Source of the DNA: Crocosphaera chwakensis CCY0110 | GTDB taxonomy: Bacteria > Cyanobacteriota > Cyanobacteriia > Cyanobacteriales > Microcystaceae | Assembly: GCF_000169335.1 (NCBI RefSeq) | Contig: NZ_AAXW01000046.1 | Span: 1 to 38,419 of the forward strand | Direction: 5' to 3' | DNA length: 38,419 nucleotides | Part shown: piece after piece, positions 1 through 8,792 of the stretch | Layout: the number at the start of each line of letters is the position of its first letter | How positions within the stretch are numbered: the stretch's first letter is position 1 | Translations under genes and position numbers: made by a program | Notes under the pieces: generated by a model | The model's input: the letters and a program-made list of their open reading frames with translations, nothing else | Database searches by the model: none | What the model was told of the DNA's origin: nothing

Positions 1-67
1 TAGAAAAAGATAGAGTATTTGTACTTTTAAAGTTTTGCAACGGAACCACAATTATTGTGAGATCCGT

Positions 68-235
68 GACAAATACCGTGAGATTTATTCCTTCAATTTA
101 TGACATTTATCGTGTTAATCGTCTTTTTCTACTTCCCACAGCCTATAATTCCCTTCTAATATGCCTTCTAGCCTCTTTCAGATGCGGACATTTATCCTGT
201 TAACGATGACATAAAGCCTGTTACTCGACATTTCT
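68..235. repeat. degenerate direct repeats, Tn7-like/CAST-type transposon end (candidate)
   Basis: Five related boxes start at about 68, 102, 187, 208 and 227. Read on the minus strand they follow the pattern TRACAGG-4 nt-ATGTC: for example GTAACAGGCTTTATGTC and TTAACAGGATAAATGTC. This resembles the TnsB-binding repeats at ends of cyanobacterial Tn7-like transposons, including type V-K CAST, as I recall them. The minus strand begins the array with TGTCG near 230, so a transposon body would extend left, out of the window. Plasmid iterons are the alternative. No transposase gene for it is visible here. Confidence 0.4.
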
Positions 236-293
236 AGTGGAAGCTAAAAAGCTTGTGGGGAGAGGGTTTCAGCCCCCCATCTCACGACCCATT

Positions 294-332
294 ATAGGTG
301 TATATCAATACTGTTACTTAATATACACCTAT
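294..332. repeat. 12-bp perfect inverted repeat, 15-bp spacer
   Basis: ATAGGTGTATAT (294-305) is repeated as its exact reverse complement at 321-332. The arms contain GTGTATA/TATACAC, the core of a short motif that recurs around the nearby resolvase-helicase genes. It could be a protein-binding palindrome or a hairpin. A link to the predicted telomere resolvase is only a guess. Confidence 0.5.
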
Positions 333-649
333 TTATCACATTATACACTCAAACTTCTAATTAAAAATAAGCGATCGCTGAGAGATATTTCATGACAAGA
401 AGCGGTATTAGAGGAGAGGGATCTCTAAAGACTGAATCTTCCTCTTCCTAGCTCATCATAAATAGCTTTTAATAGCTATTACTTAGATTGTTAGGGGGGT
501 TTTAGGGGGGTTTTCCCTTAATATAGACAAGAACCTTGTTCAGAGTCCTTTTTAGCTTGAGGGCGCACCGCTTGCGAATCTTTTTGCGATCGCTAAATAG
601 CTAAATAAAAGATGAGAGAGAGTTTACTCTATTGGTCAAAACGACAGAT
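333..649. other. non-coding stretch with HIP1 sites and short repeats
   Basis: No plausible gene is seen. It holds two GCGATCGC sites, a perfect 11-bp tandem duplication TTAGGGGGGTT at 491-501 and 502-512, and at 563-593 a degenerate copy of the palindromic element found inside two genes at about 30.4 and 33.8 kb (shared GCGCACCGC start and GCGATCGC-like end). Confidence 0.5.
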
Positions 650-1477
650 TTATACACTTTTTGTTTTATACACTTTTTTGAGCCATTTTTCCAAATCCTT
701 TTCAGTTTGGAAATCAAGTAAAGCTTCTCCTAATTCTTCTAGTTGCTCAACAGATAATCCATGAACCTGCGAAATTATATTAGGAGCTAATTCTCCACAA
801 CATCGACTTAGTTGACGAAGAATTAGTTTTCTAGCTTCTTGTTGTTCTCCTTTACTTATTATATCTTGATAAATCACTGATTCTTTCATAATGTCTTCCC
901 TCAACAATTTACTTACAGTGTCTTTATTCAATACTAACCCAGCTAGGATTGCGGTGGATGCAGCCACATTATTTCTATTGGTGCGATCGCCAATTTCTTC
1001 AATCCGTCTTGCCACTTCTCCCAGTACCATTTCTCGGTTAGTTTCCTGAGATAACACCGCAAAGGGGAATAGTCCAGGGGACTCTAACAATGGCTGGTAT
1101 GGTACTTCCCACAGTCTTATTACCCTAAATTCGTGTCTTGTCCCTGGTAACTCAAACACATCTTGATTCACTACTGCCTGACCACTTCGACGAAGGTAAA
1201 TCACCACCTGATGCACTTGTTTATTGGGATAGCGACGGTACAATCTTAATCTGTAGTCTGCCATCCTAAAGGGAATATCCTCGTCAGGATCTGTCTGAAA
1301 TTCTATATGCAAGATTAAGGCTGATGATTCTAGGAAAATTAGGCTATCGGCTCTAATTGGCTCTAAAGATAATTCTGACGGCTTTAATTCCGTTAATTCC
1401 ATCTCTTTTCCTAGCAACCATTTAGCTAAATCTGAACCAAATTTCGCAGCTATAAATTTACAAGTTGAGTCATACAT
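650..1477 (-). CDS. Rpn family nuclease/putative transposase with DUF4351 tail
   Basis: A 275-residue member of the cyanobacterial Rpn (recombination-promoting nuclease, PD-(D/E)xK-type) family. The start MYDSTCKFIAA, the block ELSLEPIRADSLIFLE, the HIEFQTDP acidic motif (about residues 57-64) and RMADYRLRLYRRYPNKQ are typical of the family. A C-terminal DUF4351 helical domain follows from about residue 205 and ends in the usual EKWLKK, with seven extra residues encoded by two TATACACT copies. The start has AAAGGTG just upstream. Proteins of this type are scattered, multicopy and often mobile in cyanobacteria; a role in DNA cleavage or recombination is family knowledge, not shown here. Downstream in transcription lies the non-coding left edge. 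Confidence 0.85.
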   Translation of the reverse strand: MYDSTCKFIAAKFGSDLAKWLLGKEMELTELKPSELSLEPIRADSLIFLESSALILHIEFQTDPDEDIPFRMADYRLRLYRRYPNKQVHQVVIYLRRSGQAVVNQDVFELPGTRHEFRVIRLWEVPYQPLLESPGLFPFAVLSQETNREMVLGEVARRIEEIGDRTNRNNVAASTAILAGLVLNKDTVSKLLREDIMKESVIYQDIISKGEQQEARKLILRQLSRCCGELAPNIISQVHGLSVEQLEELGEALLDFQTEKDLEKWLKKVYKTKSV

Positions 1478-1508
1478 TCATACACCTTTACTTCATCTTT
1501 CTAACTGC

Positions 1509-1715
1509 TCATTTGTCTAACCACTTTCTCAAATCCTCTTCACTTTGGAACTCAAGTAAAGCAAACCCTAATTCTTCTAGTTGCTCAACGGATAGTCCAC
1601 GGACTTGAGACAAGGTATTAGAAGGCAATTCTCCAAAGCGCCTCTTGATTTGACGTAAGATTACTTTAAGTTCTCCTTTAGCTATTATATCTTGATAAAT
1701 CACTGATTCTTCCAT
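1509..1715 (-). CDS. detached DUF4351 domain protein (partial duplication of the neighbouring gene)
   Basis: This 68-residue frame matches the last third of the Rpn/DUF4351 protein encoded at 650-1477: ESVIYQDII, GLSVEQLEELG and EKWL/RKWL blocks are shared, and the first about 30 bases are nearly identical at DNA level. It has its own ATG and an AAAGG ribosome site, so it may be expressed as a stand-alone DUF4351 peptide. It lies 31 bp upstream of the full gene on the same strand. It is either a 5'-truncated second Rpn gene or a functional small partner; truncation seems more likely. Confidence 0.6.
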   Translation of the reverse strand: MEESVIYQDIIAKGELKVILRQIKRRFGELPSNTLSQVRGLSVEQLEELGFALLEFQSEEDLRKWLDK

Positions 1716-1840
1716 AAACCTTTTGCTCCAGAATTCTTTTTACTTATCATTTTTTTACCTTAGCTTGATTCTTTGATTATTATACACTTATTATAGAAAC
1801 ATAGCTAAAGTTTTTCGGCTGACTAGCCTTCCATAGATTC

Positions 1841-4483
1841 ATGGCTTCGACAGAACAACAACAAAGTCTGAGTAACTTTTGTCAACGGGAGAATTTGACG
1901 GCACTTCGAGATGAAGCCGTCGCTAATTACCACGATCGCATTCAAGCCCGTAAGCGAACGAAAATGACCTCTGATGAGCGTCAAATCCTCATTGATTGGT
2001 TCATCGAACATCTTAAAACCCTTAAATCGAAAGACGCTATACAGTCATTCTGTGAACGAGAGATTGCTCTGTTGGAAGAGGGCTACCCTCAAAACACCAT
2101 TGCTTCTGACATTCTCGGAAAATACCGTCATGCCATCGCCAAAGCGATTGAACAGAATGATATCCATTTAAACCCTGACAATTCTCACCGATACACTTAT
2201 CAAAAACGGGATACAGGGAAAAAAGTAGAAGCACACGAACACTATGCTCTCACCTATCTCAAGTACGATTCTCAAACCTACCAACAACTAAGAAATCAAA
2301 CCACTGATGTTAATAACCAACGACAGGATAATTTACAACCTGTACACTTATCTAGTTATACACAACAAATTCAACAATTACTTCAGACCCCAACAACCGA
2401 ACCCCATCAAGACCTCAAACTCGCTATCGCCATTGCCGGAGCCACAGGACGACGACATACAGAAGTTTTGAGTAAAGGGACGTTTACTCAAACTAATCAT
2501 CCTTATTTACTCCATTTTCAAGGTCAACAGAAGAAAAAAAAAGGAGATGAAACTAGCTTTGATATCTTAACCATTTTGCCAGCTACTGAAGTTATGTCGG
2601 CCATTGAAAGGTTTAGAGCTATTCCTACCATTGCTCACCTTCATAGCCTCCCTTCATCCAATACTCAGGTTAAATCCTTCAATGTCCAGGTTAACCGAAT
2701 CGTGATCAAGTTATTCCAAGAAACGGGTATTGTCCCTGTTCTCCCAGAGAAAAAGTATGTTTCTATCCATCGTCTCAGAGGAGTTTACGGGGCGATCGCT
2801 ATCCATTATTTTTGCCCCCAATCTCAACATCAACACCGTTTCCTTCAACATTACCTTGGTCATACTCTTTCTGAACAAATTGCGGTTAATAGTTCAGCTA
2901 CGCCCCATTACTTCCATTATTATCTGGTTGATGACGACCATCAGCCTCTTACTGATAAGGGCATTCTCTTATCTGAGTTTCCTTTGCTGGATCATCCCTC
3001 AGACAAAAATCAACCTAGTTTCCCCCCTCAAACAGTGACTACTCAAACCAAAACTTCCCCCATTACCACTTCTTACCCATCTCCATCTTCGGTGTCTCTC
3101 ATTCCCTCTGAACTATCACAAACTAGACAATCAGAGCTAGAAAAGGGCTTATCTGAAATGTTAAATAGTGATAGTTATACCGTCATTATGGCTGGTTTAA
3201 TGGCTGTTACTGGTCGTAGTCCTGGAGAATTACTTAAGTCAGCTACCTTTGAACCTCATGATGATCAGTTTACTCTTCTCTTTTCTCCCACGGGATTGGG
3301 GGCTAAATATCCTCTCAAAACTTTGGTTCCTGGTCATGTTGTTTTGGAAACAAGAAAGCGATTAAAGAACCATGATGATGTTCGAGATTTACTCTATGCT
3401 ACTCCCAATCAAATTAACAGCCATTGTCTTCCCTATATTTCTGGGGCGATAACGAGTCATCTTCCTTTTGATAATCTTGACGAGACTCTGGATAACTATA
3501 CACAATTAACTAATAACTATACACCTCGTCCTTCTCGACCCTTAAACCAGCATTTAGAACGGATTGCCCATCGTCTCAAACTTCAAGGAACCCATGAACA
3601 AATTTATCAAGCCCTTATTCAATGGGTCGAGCAACAACTAGATTCCCCTAAACAGACTAATTTGACTCTCTCTACATTACGACCTATTTTTGAAAAACTT
3701 GATCTATCAGGATCTGATGAGGAAATGGTTGATGAACTCTTGAAATGGATAGATCGACAACTTAATGCCCCCGTATTACCCGCGCAACCGTCTGTTGATC
3801 CCCTTTTGGCTCAAACCCTCTCTAATCAGTCACAGACCCTGGCTTGGTTAACTCAACGTCTTCAGTCTCTTGAGCGTGAGCATCATGAGAACCATCATTA
3901 TCATGGTGATGACAATGCGGTTCAATCCCTTCAAACTAAAATCCAAAAGCTTCAACAAGATAATGCTCACTTAAAACAACAGCTTTCTCAACTCCAAACA
4001 GAAAATGATCAATTACAACAGGAAAATCAAGAATTTAAAGTGATAAGTGATCGCATGGAAGTTGCTCGTCAAGCTCTGTTTGGCGAACAGCTTTCTCTGC
4101 CCATTGAAACCGATACGACTCCTAAAAAGACCGATCGCAAAACAAACACTCATCAGACTCTAAAGACTCCAAAGACTCAACAAAAACAAACCAGAAAACG
4201 AAATGATAGTGCTGTTGAGCGAGCTAAAAACATTACATCAGCTATTCTCCAATGGAATCAAGATCATCCCGACGATTCCTGGGCTGTTAACCGTGGTTTA
4301 CTAGAGAAAACGTTCGGCATTAATCGTGCTGCTGCTGGGCGATTCCTAGAGGTTCATTCTTCTTTAGTTACTCAAGTCAATCAGGTCGGTAAGGTCAAAA
4401 ATATCCGTTCTCATAACCGTCGAAAAGATCCCACTCCTCTTCAATCTTTTGTTGATACTTTTGTTAAAGACTCTTCTGGTTAA
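1841..4483 (+). CDS. predicted telomere resolvase (protelomerase-like tyrosine recombinase) with coiled coil and C-terminal DNA-binding tail
   Basis: An 880-residue protein. The core at about 160-365 carries the tyrosine recombinase pattern in order: GATGRRHTEVLSKG (R204/R205), a lysine cluster 231-234, SIHRLRGVYG (H310, R313), YLGH (H341) and a tyrosine group HYFHYYLVD (357-361) as candidate nucleophile. Its layout fits the telomere resolvase family of hairpin-telomere replicons more than XerC/D integrases. A second, partial copy of the first half follows at about 445-510 (VTGRSPGELLKSATF) without the H-x-x-R and tyrosine boxes. Residues 690-745 form a glutamine-rich coiled coil. Residues 790-880 form a basic tail ending SHNRRKDPTPLQSFVDTF, which recurs as fragments near 10.3 and 14.6 kb. 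No strong ribosome site precedes the ATG. A helicase gene follows after 54 bp. The telomere resolvase assignment is by motif and memory, so another tyrosine recombinase is possible. Confidence 0.6.
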   Translation: MASTEQQQSLSNFCQRENLTALRDEAVANYHDRIQARKRTKMTSDERQILIDWFIEHLKTLKSKDAIQSFCEREIALLEEGYPQNTIASDILGKYRHAIAKAIEQNDIHLNPDNSHRYTYQKRDTGKKVEAHEHYALTYLKYDSQTYQQLRNQTTDVNNQRQDNLQPVHLSSYTQQIQQLLQTPTTEPHQDLKLAIAIAGATGRRHTEVLSKGTFTQTNHPYLLHFQGQQKKKKGDETSFDILTILPATEVMSAIERFRAIPTIAHLHSLPSSNTQVKSFNVQVNRIVIKLFQETGIVPVLPEKKYVSIHRLRGVYGAIAIHYFCPQSQHQHRFLQHYLGHTLSEQIAVNSSATPHYFHYYLVDDDHQPLTDKGILLSEFPLLDHPSDKNQPSFPPQTVTTQTKTSPITTSYPSPSSVSLIPSELSQTRQSELEKGLSEMLNSDSYTVIMAGLMAVTGRSPGELLKSATFEPHDDQFTLLFSPTGLGAKYPLKTLVPGHVVLETRKRLKNHDDVRDLLYATPNQINSHCLPYISGAITSHLPFDNLDETLDNYTQLTNNYTPRPSRPLNQHLERIAHRLKLQGTHEQIYQALIQWVEQQLDSPKQTNLTLSTLRPIFEKLDLSGSDEEMVDELLKWIDRQLNAPVLPAQPSVDPLLAQTLSNQSQTLAWLTQRLQSLEREHHENHHYHGDDNAVQSLQTKIQKLQQDNAHLKQQLSQLQTENDQLQQENQEFKVISDRMEVARQALFGEQLSLPIETDTTPKKTDRKTNTHQTLKTPKTQQKQTRKRNDSAVERAKNITSAILQWNQDHPDDSWAVNRGLLEKTFGINRAAAGRFLEVHSSLVTQVNQVGKVKNIRSHNRRKDPTPLQSFVDTFVKDSSG

Positions 4484-4537
4484 TTTGATTATTTCTTACT
4501 AATTTTTCTTGTTTTTTAGGAGTTTAAAATAGTAGTT

Positions 4538-7500
4538 ATGTCTCAAAGTTTATCTCAAGAACGTCAACAACTTATTAATCTTTATCATCAAGAAACGGCT
4601 TTTCATCAACCCATTATTCAATTGCTCTCAATTATTTATGAACCCATGACTCGAACTCCTCTCCGAGCCTGTGTTCAAGCAATGGAAATTCAAGATAAAG
4701 AAGGAAAATTTTATCATACTAAAACTTTAAAAGCTTCTCTTGATCATTTACTAAAAAATAACTTGTTAATTGAAAATAACGAAAAAAAGCTAGTTGTTAA
4801 TCCTCTAATTATCGAAATAGTGACTAGAGAAACTTTAATTGAAAATACTTTTGAACCATTGGCTAATATTATTGAGCAGAAAATCCCGATTAGACAACGG
4901 AGTTGGGGAGAGCCAATTCGACAATTCGATAATGAATTACAACTAATTAGAGAAATCCGTCTTGGTCTTTATCGTCAAGATTTTGACTTCATCTCTGAGC
5001 AAATAGAAGCCTATGAATCTCAGTCTTATAATAAAGATATTCATTTAGAAACTATCATTGAATCTATTTTGGATAATCCCTTTGACCCTATCTGGTTCCG
5101 TCGTCTCCCTCAACCTCTCTTTGAAAAAACTCTGGTTAGTATTCTTTCTAAAAAATTAAGTAATCTCGATAATAGTGATGATTATTTTGAACTCTTACAA
5201 GTTACTTGTATCGAAGACGATGATCGCTCTTCTGATTCCCTCCAATTACTTTTTATTGAACAACTTATCGTCAGAAATCGTTTAGCTGAAGCTGAAGAAC
5301 ACCTCAATGAGATTTCTGTTTCTATTGATAACTATTATTTACTTAACTTCTATTTGGGTTTTCTCTCTTTTATTAAAGGTCATTATCAATCTTCCATTAA
5401 TTACTATACTCAGTCTCTCAAAGGATTAAAAAAACTGACTCGCAAACGTAAGATTTTTTTCGAGCCTTTTGCTGGTTTCTTCTTCATTTTAGCTCTGATT
5501 AAAGACCAATCTAGTGAGTCTCTTAAATTAGCTCAAGACTATCTTTCAATTATTCTCCGAGATAATAATCTTCTCTTCTTAAAAAAACTTAGTTGTCAAT
5601 ATTTAGAACAGGTTATTTCGCTACTTTCAGGAGATTTATCGGTTAAAAATGATTGGGATGAACATTATTTACCTCCCACTCCTCATCTATTTTCTTTGTT
5701 CCCTTATTTATGTTGTTATTGGTTAAATCCTGACGAGGCTAAATCTCGCTTACCTAAATTATTAAATGAACTATTGACTCAAAGTTATCAAGCTGGTTAT
5801 TACTGGTTGTGCTTTGAAATCGGACAACTTCTTTTACGTCTTCAACCTCGAAGTCACTGGAAAGATACTATTTATCAATTAACCCCCCTCAACGAGGTAA
5901 CTCCTTTGGTTGATCTCCTCGATTTTCAAGAACCTTGGCAACTTAGTTTAAATGCTTTAATTAATTTAAACTCTTCTGAAAAATCGACAACCAATACTTC
6001 TTCTAATCAAAAACGTTTAGCTTGGTTTTTAAGTTTATCTAAATCTGATTGGTCTTTAAAACCCAAAGAACAAGTTTTTACTAAAAAGGGGGTTTGGAGT
6101 CAAGGTCGTCCCATTGCTCTCAAGCGATTAGCTCGTAGTCCTGAGTCTTTCAGTTATCTCACTGCTCAAGATTATCAGGCTTGTTCTAAAATTAATACTT
6201 ATAGCAGAGGCTTTTATGGTGATGTGGAATATCTCTTAGAAAAAGAAGCCATTATTGACTTAATTGATCATCCTTTCGTTTTTTGGGAGGATTCTCCTCA
6301 AACTAAGGTTGACTTAGTGGCTGCTACTCCTGAATTGTTAGTTAAAAAGAATCGTAAAAAAGAGATTACTTTAAAACTTTCTCCTCCTCTTTATCAAAAA
6401 CAATCCCCTCTCGTTTGGCAAGACACTATCAATCTTGTTAAGGTTTTGGTTATTACTTCTGATTACGAACAAATTGCTGCTATTTTAGGTAAACGTAATC
6501 AATTAAGAGTTCCTCCCTCGGCCGAAGAACAGGTTTTGGCTGCTATTAATACTATCTCTAGTTTATGCACGGTTCATTCTGATATTGAAGGCGATATTGC
6601 TGATGCGATTGAAGTTGAAGCTCACTCTCTTCCTCATCTTCAATTATTACCGAATGATGAAGGCTTAAGTGCTAGGGTTGTTGTCTGCCCTTTTGAGAAA
6701 GGTCATTCTTTTTATCATCCTGGTACTGGTGGTGCAACTGTTATTACTGAAATTGATGGTCAGCGTTATCAGACCACTCGTGATCTCGAAAAAGAAAAGG
6801 ATTTATTTAACGCTCTCATTGCTGATTGTTCCCTTCTTTCTTCTGGTGATTCTACTACGGGTAGATGGGATTTTGATGACCCTGAACTTTGTTTAGAATT
6901 ACTTTTGCAATTACAGGATTTAGAGGGTCGAGTTATTGTTGAATGGCCTGAAGGGGAGAGTCTTAAGGTGACTCAACCGGCTGGTTTTTCTCATCTTCAC
7001 CTTAATGTTAATTCTCAACAAGATTGGTTTGAGGTGTCCGGTCAGCTACAGTTAGATGAATCTTTGGTTTTTGATTTACAACAATTGCTGACCTTATTAG
7101 AACAGAGTCCGGGTCGTTTTCTTCCTTTAGGTCAGGGTCAGTTTTTGGCTTTAACTGATACTTTTCGTCAACGTCTTGAAGAATTTCGTCTTTTTTCTCA
7201 ACCCCATAAACAGGCTCGTCAGCTTCATCCTTTGTCCACTTTAGCTTTGCAAGATTTTTTCTCTGAGGTTGAGGATTTAACGGTTGACCAACAATGGCAG
7301 GAACATTGTCAGAAAATTCAAGCCATGCACGAATTTACTCCTAAACTTCCTAGTACCTTTCAGGGGGAGTTACGAGACTATCAACTCGAAGGGTTTCATT
7401 GGTTAGCTCGTCTCTCTCATTGGGGCGTAGGGGCTTGTTTGGCTGATGATATGGGCTTGGGTAAAACGATTCAGGCTTTGGCGGCTATTCTCACTCGTGC

Positions 7501-8740
7501 TAGTGATGGGCCCACTTTAATTGTTGCTCCGACTTCTGTTTGTTTCAATTGGATTGATGAATGTTTTAAGTTTGCACCGACCCTTAATCCTATCTTATTT
7601 GGCAGTGGTAATCGTCAAGAAATTTTAGATAATTTACAACCTTTTGATCTCTTAATTTGCAGTTATGGTTTATTACAACAAGATTCAGTAGCTGCTATGT
7701 TGGCTGAGGTTTCTTGGCAAACTATTGTTTTAGATGAGGCTCAATTTATTAAAAATATGACTACTAAACGCTCTCAGGCTGCTATGAAGTTACAGGGTCA
7801 GTTTAAGTTGATTACCACTGGCACTCCTCTGGAAAATCATTTAGGAGAGTTATGGAATTTATTCCGCTTTATTAATCCTGGTTTGTTGGGGTCAAAGAAA
7901 CAATTTAATGACCGTTTTATTGCTCCTATTGAGTCAGATCAACATAAAATTCTTCATCAACAATTGAAACACTTAATTCAACCTTTTATTTTACGTCGTA
8001 CTAAAACTCAAGTTTTATCTGAATTACCTCCTCGCACTGAGATGCTTTTATCCGTTGAGTTGAGTAATGAAGAAATGGCTCTCTATGAGGCTTTACGTCG
8101 TGATTCCCTAGAAAAATTGAGCGAGAGTGATGACAGTGGCGGACAAAAACATTTACAGGTTTTGGCTGCTTTGATGAAGTTACGCCGTTGTTGTTGTCAT
8201 CCTAGTTTAATTCTTGATTATTCTTCTTTAAAGGGTTCTAAGTTACAGTTATTTCAAGAAATCCTTGAGGAGTTACTTGATAATCGTCATAAGGCTTTGG
8301 TTTTTAGTCAATTTGTTGACCATCTACAAATTGTTAAATCTCATCTTGAACGACAAAAGATTAGTTATCAATATCTCGATGGTAGCACTCCTAAAAAAGA
8401 GCGACAACGACGGGTTAAGGCTTTTCAGTCTGGTGAAGGGGATGTCTTTCTTATCAGTTTAAAGGCAGGGGGAACCGGTTTAAATTTGACGGCTGCCGAT
8501 TATGTCATTCATCTCGATCCTTGGTGGAATCCTGCTGTTGAAGATCAGGCTACCGATCGCGCCTACCGCATCGGCCAACAACGTCCTGTTACTGTCTATC
8601 GTTTGGTTGCTAAAGACACTATCGAGGAAAAAATTGTTCAACTTCATCATCGTAAACGGGATTTAGCCGATTCTCTTCTGTCTGGTACTGATATCTCTGC
8701 TAAACTTTCCACTTCTGAATTATTGGATTTGATGAAATAA
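4538..8740 (+). CDS. SNF2-family DEAD/DEAH-type helicase with a long novel N-terminal half
   Basis: A 1400-residue protein. The C-terminal third is a full SNF2/Rad54-type ATPase: Q-motif region DYQLEGFHWLARL, Walker A DDMGLGKT (about 970-977), Walker B variant LDEAQ (about 1064-1068), TGTPLENHLGELW, RRTK, then helicase C with AGGTGLNLTAADYVIHLD and ATDRAYRIGQ. Such enzymes move along double-stranded DNA and remodel protein-DNA complexes. The first roughly 900 residues are not recognised; around 265-300 there is a TPR-like helical stretch. It has an AGGAG ribosome site and lies 54 bp after the predicted telomere resolvase on the same strand, so the two are probably co-transcribed and may act on the same DNA ends or plasmid. 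The pairing itself is an inference from position. Confidence 0.85.
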   Translation: MSQSLSQERQQLINLYHQETAFHQPIIQLLSIIYEPMTRTPLRACVQAMEIQDKEGKFYHTKTLKASLDHLLKNNLLIENNEKKLVVNPLIIEIVTRETLIENTFEPLANIIEQKIPIRQRSWGEPIRQFDNELQLIREIRLGLYRQDFDFISEQIEAYESQSYNKDIHLETIIESILDNPFDPIWFRRLPQPLFEKTLVSILSKKLSNLDNSDDYFELLQVTCIEDDDRSSDSLQLLFIEQLIVRNRLAEAEEHLNEISVSIDNYYLLNFYLGFLSFIKGHYQSSINYYTQSLKGLKKLTRKRKIFFEPFAGFFFILALIKDQSSESLKLAQDYLSIILRDNNLLFLKKLSCQYLEQVISLLSGDLSVKNDWDEHYLPPTPHLFSLFPYLCCYWLNPDEAKSRLPKLLNELLTQSYQAGYYWLCFEIGQLLLRLQPRSHWKDTIYQLTPLNEVTPLVDLLDFQEPWQLSLNALINLNSSEKSTTNTSSNQKRLAWFLSLSKSDWSLKPKEQVFTKKGVWSQGRPIALKRLARSPESFSYLTAQDYQACSKINTYSRGFYGDVEYLLEKEAIIDLIDHPFVFWEDSPQTKVDLVAATPELLVKKNRKKEITLKLSPPLYQKQSPLVWQDTINLVKVLVITSDYEQIAAILGKRNQLRVPPSAEEQVLAAINTISSLCTVHSDIEGDIADAIEVEAHSLPHLQLLPNDEGLSARVVVCPFEKGHSFYHPGTGGATVITEIDGQRYQTTRDLEKEKDLFNALIADCSLLSSGDSTTGRWDFDDPELCLELLLQLQDLEGRVIVEWPEGESLKVTQPAGFSHLHLNVNSQQDWFEVSGQLQLDESLVFDLQQLLTLLEQSPGRFLPLGQGQFLALTDTFRQRLEEFRLFSQPHKQARQLHPLSTLALQDFFSEVEDLTVDQQWQEHCQKIQAMHEFTPKLPSTFQGELRDYQLEGFHWLARLSHWGVGACLADDMGLGKTIQALAAILTRASDGPTLIVAPTSVCFNWIDECFKFAPTLNPILFGSGNRQEILDNLQPFDLLICSYGLLQQDSVAAMLAEVSWQTIVLDEAQFIKNMTTKRSQAAMKLQGQFKLITTGTPLENHLGELWNLFRFINPGLLGSKKQFNDRFIAPIESDQHKILHQQLKHLIQPFILRRTKTQVLSELPPRTEMLLSVELSNEEMALYEALRRDSLEKLSESDDSGGQKHLQVLAALMKLRRCCCHPSLILDYSSLKGSKLQLFQEILEELLDNRHKALVFSQFVDHLQIVKSHLERQKISYQYLDGSTPKKERQRRVKAFQSGEGDVFLISLKAGGTGLNLTAADYVIHLDPWWNPAVEDQATDRAYRIGQQRPVTVYRLVAKDTIEEKIVQLHHRKRDLADSLLSGTDISAKLSTSELLDLMK

Positions 8741-8792
8741 TTTTCTTTTCTTTTTATACACTTAATAGTTTTATACACTTGTATTTCAGTTT

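Noticed and set aside
68..350. CRISPR array
   Set aside because: The repeats are degenerate and unevenly spaced (34, 85, 21, 19 bp), with no spacer-like units and no cas genes in the window.
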